From the NCBI GenBank assembly GCA_038521625.1, contig JBCBKP010000001.1:124001-188000 (forward strand): 64,000 bases of DNA. The letters are read 5' to 3'. Shown here in pieces: positions 33,012 to 44,076 of the stretch (positions within the stretch are counted from its first letter, which is position 1; every line of letters starts with the position of its first letter). The notes under the pieces are model-generated. The model made no database searches. It saw only the letters and a list, made by a program, of their open reading frames with translations, and had not been told where the DNA came from. The position numbers and the translations under genes were made by a program. This DNA is from JBCBKP01 sp038521625. GTDB taxonomy: Bacteria; Planctomycetota; Phycisphaerae; Phycisphaerales; UBA1924.

Positions 33012-35537
33012 CTACCGCGCCCACCGTCGGGTGACGACCGAACCGTCGGCACGGATCTCGGCCGCGACCGCGCCGTCCCGCGCCGTCACCAGCCACGCGC
33101 CGCCCGACTCGATCGCGCCCCGCACCCGCGACCAACGCGGGTCGTCCAGCCGCGAACGCCCCGTCGACTGCAGCACCACCGCCGGATCGGCCGCCCCGAC
33201 GAACACCTCCGCCGCCGCGTGGTGGCTGCCGTGGTGCGGCAGCTCCAGCACGTGCGCAACCGGCGGACCGCCGCCGTCCATCAGCGCCGCCATCGCCGCC
33301 CGCTGGATGTCGCCGGTCAGCAGCGCCGTGCGCACGCCGCCGGCCGTGCCCACGTCCATCCGCGCCACGATCGACAGGTCGTTCTTCGCCAGGCCCCGCG
33401 TCGGCGCGTCCGCCGGCGGCCACAGCACTTCGAGCCGCACCGCGCCGGCCTCGATCGTGTCGCCCGCGACGACCGACTCCAGGCGGACGCCGCGGCCCTC
33501 GAGCTCCGACAGCAGCGCGCGCTCGGACGCGCTGGGCCCGGCTCGGACCGCGTCCAGCATCGGGCGCGACAGATAGACCGTGTCGATCCCGAGCTCGTCG
33601 GCCGCCCGCGGCAGGCCGGCGTAGTGATCGATGTTCGAGTGGGTGATGACCGCGGCCCGCACCCGCGCCGCCCCGAGCGATCGCGCCGCGCGGGGCACGA
33701 CCCACCGCCCGACCCCGGGGCGCAACGACCCGCAGTCCCAGAGGACCGCGTCGCCGCCGCGCTGCACGAGCAGCGCCGAGCCGTCGCCGACGTCCAGCGC
33801 CGTGACCCGCGCCTCGACGCCGTCGGGCAGCCTGTGCGAGGCGCTCCAGAACGCCGCGCCGCCGGCGACCGCCAGCCCAAGCAGACCAAGCGTCACCGAC
33901 CGCCCGAGCTCGGTCGGGCGCACGAACACCAGCGAGCAGGCGGCGGCCAAGCCGAGCGCGGCCAGAACGCTGGGCAGCGGCGCGATCGAGGCGGGGACCG
34001 CCACCGATTCGGCGATCCGCGCGGTCAGCGACGCGAGCCAGGCCGCGGGTTCGGCGATCCGAGATCCCAGCTCCGGGTCGAGCATGCCGACGATCGCGGC
34101 CGGGAACCCCAGCGCGAGCGACGCGCTCGCGACCGGCGTCGCCAGGGCCGCGGCGACCGGCCCGCCGATCCCGAGCTGCCCCGAGTGGGCGAGCACGACC
34201 GGCGCGCCGAGCAGCCAGCACATCGCGCAGACGCCCGTGTACCTCAGGGCGGAGAGCGATAGGGCACGCGCGAGCGGGGTGCGCTCGCCGCGGTCGAGCG
34301 CCGCCGGGTCGCGCCGCGGGTTGAGCAGCCGGTGCCCGTCGGCGACCAAGAGCAGCGCGGCTGTGATCAGCACGCTGAGCTGGTAGCCGAGCGCGAACAG
34401 CTCGGACGGTCGCCAGAGCGCGATTGCGATCGCGATCCAGCCCAGGATCACCAGCCGGTCGTAGCGCCGCCCGGTCGCGTCGGCGGCGAGCAGCGCGAGC
34501 AGCATCGCGCCGGCGCGGACGATCGGCGTGTTCGCGGGCAGCAGCGTGACGTAGGCGCCGATGACGGCGATGCCGGCGATCGCGTTGAGGCGCGGGCGGT
34601 CGCCCGCGAGGCGCAGCAGCCCGATGGTCACCCAGGCGAGCACGGCGAGGTGGAAGCCCGAGATCGCGAGCAGGTGCGCGACGCCCGCCTCCGCGAAAGC
34701 CGCTCGTTGCTCGTCGATCGCGCCGGTCCGCTCGCCGAGCAGCAGCGCCGCGAGGAGCGCCCGGCCGGGTGACGACGCCGACCGATCGTCCGGGGTGATC
34801 GCCGCGAGCGAACGAGCGCGCAGGGCCTGGGCGCTGGCGGCGAGCCGGTCCTGCCAGGCGGCGGACGCGCCGAGGATCTCGATCAGCTCCGGCTCGGTCG
34901 CGATGGTCCCGGCGCTGCCGCGCTGGGCCAGCGCGTCGCGTCGGTCTGGCTCGCCCGGGTTGCGCGGCCCGCGGACCGGCAGGTAGCGCCCGGTGACGCG
35001 CAGGCGTGAGCCGACGCGGATGCGGTCGTCGAAGTCGGGGGCGCTCACGCGGACACGGCCGGTCGCCGGCTGCGCTCCGTCGTTGGTCTCGAGCGACTCG
35101 ACCCGCAGTCTCAGCGACTCGTGCCGCTCGGCGAAGAGGAACCGGTCGAGCGGGCCCGGGGTGGTCGAGGGCGGGCGGGCCGGCTCGACGACGACGCCGG
35201 TGATGCGCACGAGCGCCGGGACGTCGTCGTCGGCGCTGACGAGCCGGCCCAGGTGGTCGGCGCGCGGCTCGTGCGTGCGGAGCGTCCACCATCCGGCGCC
35301 CGCGGCGACGACGGCGAGCGTCAGCGCGACGCGGCGGAGCGTGACGATCGCCGGCAGCGCGAGGAGGATGAGCAGCGCGGCGGCCGCGAAGAGCGCGATC
35401 GAGTGGAAGGTGCCGGCGAGCGCGCTGGCGGCGAGGTAGCCGGCGGCGAGGGCCGAGAGGAGCGCGAGGACGCGGAGGCGCGCCGGTCGCGGGTCGTGCC
35501 GGGGGATGGCCGGTTCGGATGGGTCGCGGGCCGCCAC
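33012..35537 (-). CDS. comEC: ComEC/Rec2-family DNA internalisation protein
   Basis: An 841-residue inner-membrane protein that forms the channel for single-stranded DNA during natural transformation. The N-terminal two helices (about 20-80) precede an OB-like DUF4131 region (VPALVRITGVVVEP ... IRVGSRLRVTGRYL). The competence membrane domain follows, with the signature VAHLLAISGFHLAVLAW. The C-terminal metallo-beta-lactamase-like domain (about 585-835) has LDVGDGSALLV, DCGS, THSNIDHYAG and LPHHGSHH. The start is GTG 35537. Domain order and length fit full-length ComEC. Just upstream on the same strand is a pseudopilin, so both may serve DNA uptake, although pseudopilins are also common in planctomycetes for other reasons. 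Confidence 0.9.
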   Translation of the reverse strand: MAARDPSEPAIPRHDPRPARLRVLALLSALAAGYLAASALAGTFHSIALFAAAALLILLALPAIVTLRRVALTLAVVAAGAGWWTLRTHEPRADHLGRLVSADDDVPALVRITGVVVEPARPPSTTPGPLDRFLFAERHESLRLRVESLETNDGAQPATGRVRVSAPDFDDRIRVGSRLRVTGRYLPVRGPRNPGEPDRRDALAQRGSAGTIATEPELIEILGASAAWQDRLAASAQALRARSLAAITPDDRSASSPGRALLAALLLGERTGAIDEQRAAFAEAGVAHLLAISGFHLAVLAWVTIGLLRLAGDRPRLNAIAGIAVIGAYVTLLPANTPIVRAGAMLLALLAADATGRRYDRLVILGWIAIAIALWRPSELFALGYQLSVLITAALLLVADGHRLLNPRRDPAALDRGERTPLARALSLSALRYTGVCAMCWLLGAPVVLAHSGQLGIGGPVAAALATPVASASLALGFPAAIVGMLDPELGSRIAEPAAWLASLTARIAESVAVPASIAPLPSVLAALGLAAACSLVFVRPTELGRSVTLGLLGLAVAGGAAFWSASHRLPDGVEARVTALDVGDGSALLVQRGGDAVLWDCGSLRPGVGRWVVPRAARSLGAARVRAAVITHSNIDHYAGLPRAADELGIDTVYLSRPMLDAVRAGPSASERALLSELEGRGVRLESVVAGDTIEAGAVRLEVLWPPADAPTRGLAKNDLSIVARMDVGTAGGVRTALLTGDIQRAAMAALMDGGGPPVAHVLELPHHGSHHAAAEVFVGAADPAVVLQSTGRSRLDDPRWSRVRGAIESGGAWLVTARDGAVAAEIRADGSVVTRRWAR

Positions 35538-35577
35538 GGCGCCAGCGTGCCGCGGCGGCGCGGGGGATGCAAGCGGG

Positions 35578-36807
35578 TCAGTCGGTCACGAGGATGTCGT
35601 CGAATCCGTCGACGACGAAGTCGCGGACCTCGAGCTGTCCGGTGTCCTCGTTCGTGTAGCGGGCGCCACCGCGCGGGGCGAAGAGCAGGCCGTACCGAAG
35701 CGTGTTCTGATCCCAGGCGTCGCCGCTCACGAAGCGGCCGATCCGGCTGGTCTCGTTGTTGTTCGCGGCGAAGGGGATGTTGTCGGGTCCGGACGACTGG
35801 AGGATCAGCTCGCCGCGTGGCCGGACGGGGAACGCTTCCTCGAAGATGTTGGACGATGCCGGGTCGATCGAGGCCTCGTCCGGGTAGGCCGGGCTCCCGT
35901 ACAGGGCGGCGAAGATTCGATTGAACGTCTCCTCCTCGTTCGAGCCCGCGCCGTTCATCGTGCCGACGCCGAGGAGGCTGATGCGGTCGCTCGCGTTGGC
36001 TGTCCCGAGCACCGTCTGCATGTCGACCAGCTCTGGGCCGAACTCTTGCGGGCGCAGGAAGGCGGCGTTGCTGTTCCAGTAGAACAGCGCCTCGCCTTGA
36101 TCTGAATTCTGGCGGGCGAAGTTGGTCGGGATCCCCTGGGCGTCGACTTGGATCGAGCCGAAGCGGTCGGTGTCGGCGACCCAGGCGAGGATCGGGGCGC
36201 CCCAGGAGTCGACGAGGTCGAGGAGCTGGGGGTCTTCGTCGCTGGCCGCGCTGTGCCCGAACTGCCCGTCGTTCGGCTCGAACTGCCGCCCGTAGACCTG
36301 CGCGGTGTAGAACTCATTGGGCGGCGTGAAATAGGCCTCGTCGCCGGCGCCGATGAGTCCGGGATTGACGTTGATCACGCCGTCGGCCGTGGTGTCGCTG
36401 AACGGGCCGACCGGCAGCCACTCGAGCGGGTCGGGCGGGGTCGCGTTCTGCCAGATGGCGCCCTGGCCGGAGAGATCGAGCAGGATGTTCTCCATCGCGG
36501 ACATCACGCCCATGGAGCCGGGGTTTGCTCCGATCGAATTTCCGCCGTTCTGGCTCGAGCCCATCTGGGCGGGTGTGAAGTAGCCGGGCGCGCGGCCCTG
36601 GTTGTCGATCTTGAACTGCTGCGACGCCTGGCTGACGTTGTTGAGCAGGCCGGTGGTCTGGACCTTGCGGGCCGATTCGCGGGCGCCGCCGAGGGCGGGC
36701 ACGAGGATGCTGATCAGGATCGTGATGACCAGGATCACGATGAGCAGTTCGGTGAGCGTGAAGCCCCGGCGTACGGCGCGGTGATCGGCTGGGCGGCTGG
36801 CGGTCAT
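35578..36807 (-). CDS. Pseudopilin-like protein with prepilin N-terminal methylation/cleavage domain
   Basis: This 409-residue protein starts with a basic leader and the prepilin peptidase site RRG|FTLTELL (Gly about 15, Glu at +5), followed by a hydrophobic helix (IVILVITILISILVPAL) as in type II secretion and type IV pilin-like proteins. The long globular part is rich in N, Q, D and aromatic residues. It is exported and assembled or anchored through the N-terminal helix after cleavage by a prepilin peptidase, which is not in this window. ATG 36807 is fixed by the leader; the open frame upstream covers the divergent genes in antisense. It ends 41 bases before comEC begins on the same strand. 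Confidence 0.82.
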   Translation of the reverse strand: MTASRPADHRAVRRGFTLTELLIVILVITILISILVPALGGARESARKVQTTGLLNNVSQASQQFKIDNQGRAPGYFTPAQMGSSQNGGNSIGANPGSMGVMSAMENILLDLSGQGAIWQNATPPDPLEWLPVGPFSDTTADGVINVNPGLIGAGDEAYFTPPNEFYTAQVYGRQFEPNDGQFGHSAASDEDPQLLDLVDSWGAPILAWVADTDRFGSIQVDAQGIPTNFARQNSDQGEALFYWNSNAAFLRPQEFGPELVDMQTVLGTANASDRISLLGVGTMNGAGSNEEETFNRIFAALYGSPAYPDEASIDPASSNIFEEAFPVRPRGELILQSSGPDNIPFAANNNETSRIGRFVSGDAWDQNTLRYGLLFAPRGGARYTNEDTGQLEVRDFVVDGFDDILVTD

Positions 36808-37137
36808 CGGGTGGGCTCCGGTGGGCCTGCGGGCGGTCGCGGCGGGGTCTGCGTTTGCGTCTCGGTCGGGTTCGGGCGATGTTCGCGGATCGAACCCACG
36901 CCTGGCGTCTCGCAACGCCCACGCACTATATCGGCGGGGCGGCGCGTCTCGCGGACGGTTCGGTCGGGGAGGGTCGGGAGATCCCGGGAACTCTTCGACA
37001 GCGAGCGGAGGGCCGGCGGTCTCTGAGCTGGCTTCGGGGCGCCCGCGGGGACAGGCGGGCCGGGGCACGCGATCCGGGTACTGTCTGTGATCGGTTGTGG
37101 GCGGCTTCTCGCGGGGCGGGTTGCTGGAGGATCGCGG
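36808..37137. other. 330-bp divergent intergenic region
   Basis: This stretch separates the pseudopilin (- strand) from the Sua5-phosphatase fusion (+ strand). I see no gene. GCACTATATCGG near 36922-36933 is a small AT-rich spot that could be a -10 element. CTGGAGG at 37124-37130 is the ribosome-binding site of the + strand gene. Confidence 0.4.
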
Positions 37138-38300
<1,163 letters not shown>

Positions 38301-38304
<4 letters not shown>

Positions 38305-38771
38305 GGATCGCGATCGGGACGGACCATCGGGGGCGCGACGCGGCGGAGAATCTCCGGGATCGTCTGGTGCGCGACGGGCACGAGGCGCGGCTGTTCGGGG
38401 ACACCGAGGCGGACAGCGTGGACTACCCGGACTCGGCGTACCTGGTCGGGCGCTCGGTGGGCGAGGGCGAGAGCGAGCTCGGCGTGCTGATCTGCGGCAC
38501 GGGGATCGGGATGTCGATCGCGGCGAACAAGCTGCCGGGGATCCGCGCGGCGGTGGTCTCGGACGAGCTGACGGCGGAGCTGAGCCGGAGCCACAACGAC
38601 GCGAACGTGCTTTGCGTCTCGAGCGATCTGCTGGGTCGGCGGAAGATCGACATGATCGTCGACAAGTTCTTGATGACCGAGTTCGAGGGCGGGCGTCACG
38701 AGCGGCGCGTGAACAAGATCCGGGCGATCGAGTCCGGGCGTGATCCGGCGACGGAGGACGCGCCGGCCTGA
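38301..38771 (+). CDS. rpiB: Ribose-5-phosphate isomerase B
   Basis: This 156-residue RpiB/LacAB-family enzyme interconverts ribose 5-phosphate and ribulose 5-phosphate in the cytoplasm. Conserved features are IGTDHRGR, DYPDSAYLVGR (41-51), the catalytic cysteine in ICGTGIGMSIAANK (C65) and SRSHNDANVLC. Length is typical. ATG 38301 overlaps the upstream stop by four bases (ATGA), so translation is coupled to the Sua5-phosphatase fusion. Confidence 0.95.
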
Positions 38772-38802
38772 GGCCGGCCGCGCGGCGGGTGGTTGTTCCC
38801 TC

Positions 38803-41800
38803 TCAGTCCTGGACGGGGCAGCGGACGACGAGGGTGGCCTCGCCGGCGGTGATCAGCACGAACCCGTCGATCGCCTGCACGGCGGCGGGCTCGCCGAGCA
38901 GGCGGACGGGGACCGATTCGAGCAGGCGGCCGGAGCGCGAGCCGAGGACATGCAGCGTGTGCTCACGCCGCTGCGGGCGTGTCGCGGTGACGGCCTCGAG
39001 CACGACGAGCTTGCCTTCGGCCTGCGCCGGGGGGAGGAAGCGGCCGGCGGTTCGTATCGAGTCGAGGCCGAGCAGGTTGGCGTCCTGATCGAAGATGGCG
39101 AAGGTGTTGGGCGTCGCGGCGATGAGGCGGCCCTCGTCGACGTGGATCGCCGCGCCGGCGCGGGGGCGGATGCGTCCGTCGCTGGGCACGGGGCGCTGGC
39201 GGAGCTGGCCGGTCTGGAGGTCGACGATCCAGAGCGGCGTGCGATCGTTGTCCTCGGTCATCAGCACGGCGAGGTCGCCGACGATCCAGGCCTGGGAGGT
39301 GTTGGACATCGGGGCGCGCTCGAGCGTCCAGTCCTTGCGTGCCTCGACGGGGTCGAAGGCGACGACGCGCTCGCGGAGGCCGAGGAGGACGCGGCCGTCG
39401 CGGAGCGCGCGGAGCCATCGGACGCCTCGGAAGTCGCGGTCGTCGCGGTGGGTGAGCTCGCCGGAGCGCGCGTCGAAGACGAGCAGCGACTGGGCGCGGG
39501 CGTTGGCGTCGTCGCCGGGGGCGGCGGCGATGGCGAGTGTGGAGCCGCGGATGTCGAGGTGCGTGACGCGCGTGAGCTCGAGACGTTGGCTGAAGAGGAT
39601 GTCGCCGGTGGCGAGGTCGATGGCGGCGATGGCGCCGGTGCGGTCGGCGAGGGCGAGGGTCCGGGCGTCGGCGGCGAAGATTCGGGACGGTCGGCGGAGG
39701 GCGTTGCGTCCGTCGTTGAGCTCGGCGGCGTCCTCGAGCGAGTCGATCGTCCAGATCGGGGAGCCGTCGCGGATGTCGAGGCGCGCGATGCGGGTGCGGT
39801 CTTCGAGCTGCTGGGCGACGAGGGCGGAGCGTGCGTCGCGCCGGAGGAGCAGCGGGGCGGCGTCGAGCTCGATCGACCAGCGTTGGGCGAGCGCGGCGCC
39901 GTCCTCGCCCGGCTCGAAGCAGGCGAGGCGTCCGTCGCTGGTGACGATGAGGGCCTCGGCGAAGGTATCGGGCGCGGGCGAGGCGCTGTCGTCGGTGTCG
40001 TGGATGAGCGGGAGCAGCAGGTGCCCGCCGATGAGTGCCGGTTCGGCCTCGAAGACCGGGTCGCCGATGCGGGCGAGGGCCTGGCGCTCGGCGAGGGATC
40101 TGGCGATGGAGGCGAGGGTCGAGTCGACGTCGAGGACGGTGTCGCCGGCGAGCAGCGTGACGTCCGGGTGCTCGCGGGCGGCGGCGCGGAGGACGTCGGC
40201 GGCCTCGGCGATGCGGTCCTGGGCGAGCAGGAGCTGGACGCGGGCGCCGAGGGCGCGACCGAGGAGCCGGTCGTCGGGGTCTCCGCCGGCGGCCCGCCGG
40301 AGGGCGATGACCTGGAGCGCGCGTTCGGTGGCGCGGACGGCCTCGATGGGCTTGGTTTCGGCCTCGGCCTCGGCGATGCGGAGCCAGGCGTCGGCGGCGG
40401 CGGGGGCGAGGGCGTAGCCGCGGGCGATGCGTTCGAGCTCGTCCTCGTCGTCCTGGGGGGCGGCTTCGAGGGCGGCGCTGGCCTCGAGTGCGTAGGGCTC
40501 GTAGATCTCGAGCCCGGCGCGGGCGACGAGCTCGCGGACGCGTCGGGAGGCCTCGAGCTCGGCGCGGAGTGTGGCGGTGGGGCCGGTCCACGGCGCGACG
40601 GCGAGCTCGGGCTCGCCGAGCACGCGCTGGTATGCGGCGAGCGCGGCGGCGTCGTCGGCGAGCATCTCGCGGAGGCGTCCGTCGGCGAGCTGGAAGGCGA
40701 CGATCTGCTCGGGCGAGCGGGCGAAGCGGCCGAGCGTGTCGGTGAGGGTTTCGAGTCGGGCGGGGTCGAGGACGGAGGGGCCGTCGAAGGTCTCGCCGGC
40801 GGCGCGGGCGAGCCAGGCATGCTGGCTCGACTCGATGATGGTGCGGACGGTGTCGAAGAGGCGTGTGCGGTCGTCGGGGAACGTCGCGATGCCGGCGGCG
40901 ATCTCGACGGCGCCGATGATCTCGGGCTCTCTTCCGGCGCGGAAGGCGAGGTCTGCGAGGGTGGTCGCGGGGCCGGGGTCGGCGGGCGATTCTGCGATGC
41001 GTTCGCGGAGGAGGGCCTCGGCGACGTCCCAGGCGAGGTAGCCGCGGGCGACGCCGTCGAGGACGGTGACGATCTGCCCGTCGGCGATGTCGATGGCGCC
41101 GGGCTGGTCGAGGCGGATGAGCTGGGGGGCGCGGTTGAAGTCGTCGAGGTCGACGGTGGCCACGCCGGATGCGACGGGGATGACAACGGTCCGCCCGGCG
41201 AGCAGTGCGCGTCCGACGATGCGCCCGCCGGGGAGCTGCGGGGATCGCTTGTAGCTGCGTCCGCTGAGGTCGTCGAGGGGCAGGACGCCGATGCGTTGGT
41301 TCTCGAGCATGAGCACGAGGTCGCGGTCGGAGCGGGCGATGTAGCTGGGCGAGCCGAGGGGGTTGGCGGCGACGGTCTCGAGGACCTGGCCGGTGCGCCG
41401 GTCGAGGCGGACGATGGCCTCTCGGTTCGGCGCGAGCGCGACGACGGCGCCGTTGTCGAGGATCGGGCGGTGGATCTGGTGGGCCTGGGTGCTGGCGCGG
41501 CTCTGGGTGTAGGGGGCGAAGCGGCGGACCCAGATGGGCGTGCCGTCGGTGGTGTCGATGGCGGCGACGAGGCCCAGCTCGTCCACGCGGTAGGCGACGC
41601 CGCCGTCGATGGTGATGGCGTCGGGCAGCCGGCCGCGCTGCTGGTACGGCAGGGCGCCGGCGCTGCCGATGGGCGTGATCCAGCGGGCGGAGCCGTCGAG
41701 TCGTGAGAGGCCGACGAGCGTGGTGCCGACGACGCGGCGTTGGCGTTCGGCGCGCCGGAGTGCGAGGACGACGGTGTCGCCGTCGACGGCGGCGGGGCCG

Positions 41801-42999
41801 CGGAACTCGAGTCCTTCGACGCCCGGGATGAGCTGGTCGGGCGAGACGCGCCAGCGGACGCGGCCGTTCTGGCGGTCGAGGGCGACGACGTCGGCGAGTT
41901 CGGTGACGCCGCGTGCGAGCGCCTGTCCCATGGGGGCGATGACGAGGTCGCGGTCGACGGTGACGGTGTTGGACTCTTCGACGAACTGTGTGCGCGCGAT
42001 GAGGGAGTTTCGGGCTGCGCTCTCCGGCACGGCCGGCGCGGGGGATTCCCAGAGCTCTCGGAAGGTGAACCGGTCGAGCGCGAGGACGGAGAAGCCGTCG
42101 CTGACGTAGAGCACGTCGTCGACGATGTTGGGCATGACCCAGGTGGCGCCCTCGCTCTGGCGTGACGGCGAGCGCTGGGGCGAGGCGTCGCGCTGGTCTT
42201 GCTCTGTCCGCGCGACGGGGAGCCGGGTCTCGTAGAGCGGGGAGGGGACGATCGAGGCGATGCGCGCGGGGGGCCGGGTGCGCAGCGGGTCGGTGCGGCG
42301 TTCGAGCGCGGTCGGCGGCTCGTATGGGTCGGGCGCGGCGCCGGCCCACCGTTCGGCGAGCGGTGTCGCCTCGGGCAGGTAGCGGGCGAGCCGTTCGGCG
42401 AGCTCGCCGGCGGCGCGGCCGGGCGCTCCGGTTCTGCTTGGGTGGGCGTCGAGCGCTTCGAGGGCGCGCAGGGCGGAGGCGAAGCGCGCTCGTTCGATCC
42501 GGAGTTGGACCATCCGGAGGGAGGCCTCGTAGCCGGATGGCGTGAGCAGGCGGCTGCGCGTGGCCTCGGCGTAGCGCCCTTCGCGGACCAGCTGCGCGGC
42601 GGCGGGCTCGGAGAGCGCGACGTAGGTCTGGAGCAGGCGCGGGCTGCGGAGCAGGGTCTCGTTGACGCGCTGTCGGACGCCGACGAAGAGGTCGGGGTCT
42701 TCGGCGGAGGCGACGACGCGCGAGGCCTCTCCGTCGAGCAGCCGTTGGAGGGCGCGGGCGCCCTCGGCGTCGTTGCCGGCGGCGAGCAGGGCGGGGAGGC
42801 GGTCGAGGGTCTCGGCGGCGGCGGTCGAGTCGTTGACGAACGAGCTGCCGCCGGGCTGCGCGGCGGCGGGTTGCGGCTGCGATAACCCCAGGAGGACCAC
42901 GGCCGCGAGGAGCGTGGCGAGGGGGGAGCGGCGGTTTCTCGCGGGCGCGTGCGATCGTGCGCCGGAACCCGCTTCTTGTTGGATGCGAAGAGTTTGCAT
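38803..42999 (-). CDS. Very large secreted PQQ-type beta-propeller repeat protein
   Basis: A 1398-residue exported protein. A long basic n-region precedes the hydrophobic signal segment (TLLAAVVLLGLSQP, cleavage near PAAAQ). The body carries many PQQ/BamB-type repeat strands of the form 'VVALDRQNGRVRWRV', 'LVGLSRLDGSARW', 'VAAIDTTDGTPIWVRRF', 'IAAIDLATGDILF' and 'LLVFDARSGELTH', split into an N-terminal and a C-terminal propeller. A helical, TPR-like middle (about 690-960; LIRLDQPG ... TERALQVIALRRAAGG) lies between them. It probably works in the periplasm or at the cell surface as a scaffold; PQQ binding as an enzyme is not indicated. It is transcribed alone, converging on rpiB with a 31-bp gap. 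Confidence 0.75.
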   Translation of the reverse strand: MQTLRIQQEAGSGARSHAPARNRRSPLATLLAAVVLLGLSQPQPAAAQPGGSSFVNDSTAAAETLDRLPALLAAGNDAEGARALQRLLDGEASRVVASAEDPDLFVGVRQRVNETLLRSPRLLQTYVALSEPAAAQLVREGRYAEATRSRLLTPSGYEASLRMVQLRIERARFASALRALEALDAHPSRTGAPGRAAGELAERLARYLPEATPLAERWAGAAPDPYEPPTALERRTDPLRTRPPARIASIVPSPLYETRLPVARTEQDQRDASPQRSPSRQSEGATWVMPNIVDDVLYVSDGFSVLALDRFTFRELWESPAPAVPESAARNSLIARTQFVEESNTVTVDRDLVIAPMGQALARGVTELADVVALDRQNGRVRWRVSPDQLIPGVEGLEFRGPAAVDGDTVVLALRRAERQRRVVGTTLVGLSRLDGSARWITPIGSAGALPYQQRGRLPDAITIDGGVAYRVDELGLVAAIDTTDGTPIWVRRFAPYTQSRASTQAHQIHRPILDNGAVVALAPNREAIVRLDRRTGQVLETVAANPLGSPSYIARSDRDLVLMLENQRIGVLPLDDLSGRSYKRSPQLPGGRIVGRALLAGRTVVIPVASGVATVDLDDFNRAPQLIRLDQPGAIDIADGQIVTVLDGVARGYLAWDVAEALLRERIAESPADPGPATTLADLAFRAGREPEIIGAVEIAAGIATFPDDRTRLFDTVRTIIESSQHAWLARAAGETFDGPSVLDPARLETLTDTLGRFARSPEQIVAFQLADGRLREMLADDAAALAAYQRVLGEPELAVAPWTGPTATLRAELEASRRVRELVARAGLEIYEPYALEASAALEAAPQDDEDELERIARGYALAPAAADAWLRIAEAEAETKPIEAVRATERALQVIALRRAAGGDPDDRLLGRALGARVQLLLAQDRIAEAADVLRAAAREHPDVTLLAGDTVLDVDSTLASIARSLAERQALARIGDPVFEAEPALIGGHLLLPLIHDTDDSASPAPDTFAEALIVTSDGRLACFEPGEDGAALAQRWSIELDAAPLLLRRDARSALVAQQLEDRTRIARLDIRDGSPIWTIDSLEDAAELNDGRNALRRPSRIFAADARTLALADRTGAIAAIDLATGDILFSQRLELTRVTHLDIRGSTLAIAAAPGDDANARAQSLLVFDARSGELTHRDDRDFRGVRWLRALRDGRVLLGLRERVVAFDPVEARKDWTLERAPMSNTSQAWIVGDLAVLMTEDNDRTPLWIVDLQTGQLRQRPVPSDGRIRPRAGAAIHVDEGRLIAATPNTFAIFDQDANLLGLDSIRTAGRFLPPAQAEGKLVVLEAVTATRPQRREHTLHVLGSRSGRLLESVPVRLLGEPAAVQAIDGFVLITAGEATLVVRCPVQD

Positions 43000-43189
43000 G
43001 TGTTCTCGGTCGTTGGAGCGTCCCAGGGGAGCTTATCGGGGGCATCGGTCTATTCACGTTGGAGGCGAAAGGAAGTTGCGTCGATAGTCCTTTTCAACGC
43101 GTAGATGTTCGGGATTTGGGGTGCTCTGCTCCGCGCCGGTGCGTGCGCGAGGATCTGGCGGGGCGCTCCGGGAATCGTTGGTGAGCTCC

Positions 43190-43573
43190 ATGGTGAGGCT
43201 TTCTCGCGCGTGCCGGGTCGGGCTTCTGCTGTTCGCTGTCGTGGCGATGAGCGTGGTCGACCTTCTGATCACGCTGGAGTTCCTGACGAGCGTCGGGATG
43301 GCCGAGGCGAACCCGGTGGCTCGGCTGGTGATCTCGACGAATTCGCCGGTGGCGATCACGGTCTGGAAGGGTCTGACGGTTGCGTCGGCGGCGCTGATCC
43401 TCTGGCGGCTGCGCGAGAGGCCGGTCGCAGAACTCGCGGCGTGGTTCGCGTGCCTTGCGCTCGCCGCCGTGACGGTGCGTTGGCTGCAGTACACCGAGAT
43501 CACGGACGAGTGGGGCTGCATGCTGGCGATGGCCGAGGACGACATCACGCACGACTGGGTGCGGCTGCGCTGA
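43190..43573 (+). CDS. Small membrane protein, DUF5658-like
   Basis: A ~127-residue protein with three hydrophobic segments. The first (VGLLLFAVVAMSVVDLLITLEFL) carries an aspartate and is followed by GMAEANPVARLVI, the D...T...E-NP arrangement seen in DUF5658-type proteins. The others are IWRLRERP-flanked and VAELAAWFACLALAAVTV. Three in-frame starts are possible (GTG 43121, GTG 43181, ATG 43190). The ATG is preferred because the hydrophobic segment follows directly and GGTGAG lies just upstream. Function is unknown. Confidence 0.55.
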   Translation: MVRLSRACRVGLLLFAVVAMSVVDLLITLEFLTSVGMAEANPVARLVISTNSPVAITVWKGLTVASAALILWRLRERPVAELAAWFACLALAAVTVRWLQYTEITDEWGCMLAMAEDDITHDWVRLR

Positions 43574-43599
43574 GCGGCGCATCCGGCTAGTCTCGTGAC

Positions 43600-44076
43600 G
43601 TGAGTCACCGCACCGGAATCTCGATCGCTGTTCTGTCTCTCGCAACGCTGGCCGGGGTCGGCTGCCGCTTCGGCGACGCGCCGCGTTTCCGCGTGCTCGC
43701 GGTCGAGGAGGCGTCGCGCACCGACGAGGCGGTCGTGCTGCGGTTCACGCTCGAGGCCCGCAACCGGACGGACGACCAGCTGCCGCTGCGACAGGCGGAC
43801 TACGCGCTCGACCTGGACGGTCGGCGGGTGTTCAGCGGCTCGCGATCGGCGGAGGTGACGGTGGGATCGTTCGCGACGCAGCCGTTCACGCTGCCGGCGG
43901 TGGTGCCGATCGCCGACGCCGCGGAGCTGCTCGACGGGCGGAGCGAGGTCTCGTACGCGCTGAGCGGGCGGGTCGAGTACATCACGCCGGGGCAGCTCGC
44001 CGAGGTGCTGTTCGACTCGGGGCTGCGGCGCACGACGGCGCCGCTCGGGGCGCGCGGCGTGCTCGAGCTGGAGTGA
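43600..44076 (+). CDS. Predicted lipoprotein with LEA14-like beta domain
   Basis: This 158-residue protein starts at GTG 43600. The signal ends in a lipobox (LAGVGC, Cys about 22). The mature part is a single beta-sandwich with the pattern of LEA14/WHy-type proteins (FRVLAVEEAS, VVLRFTLEARNRTDDQLPLRQADYALDLDGRRVFSG, QPFTLPAVVPI). It is probably tethered to a membrane in the periplasm. Its TGA overlaps the GTG start of the kinase-like gene (GTGA), so both are made from one message. Confidence 0.55.
   Translation: MSHRTGISIAVLSLATLAGVGCRFGDAPRFRVLAVEEASRTDEAVVLRFTLEARNRTDDQLPLRQADYALDLDGRRVFSGSRSAEVTVGSFATQPFTLPAVVPIADAAELLDGRSEVSYALSGRVEYITPGQLAEVLFDSGLRRTTAPLGARGVLELE

Noticed and set aside
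38963..43057. Very long - strand open frame (1364 codons) in another frame of the PQQ-propeller gene
   Set aside because: Its translation is mostly R, P and H with no strands or motifs, whereas the neighbouring frame has a signal peptide and clear PQQ-type repeats.
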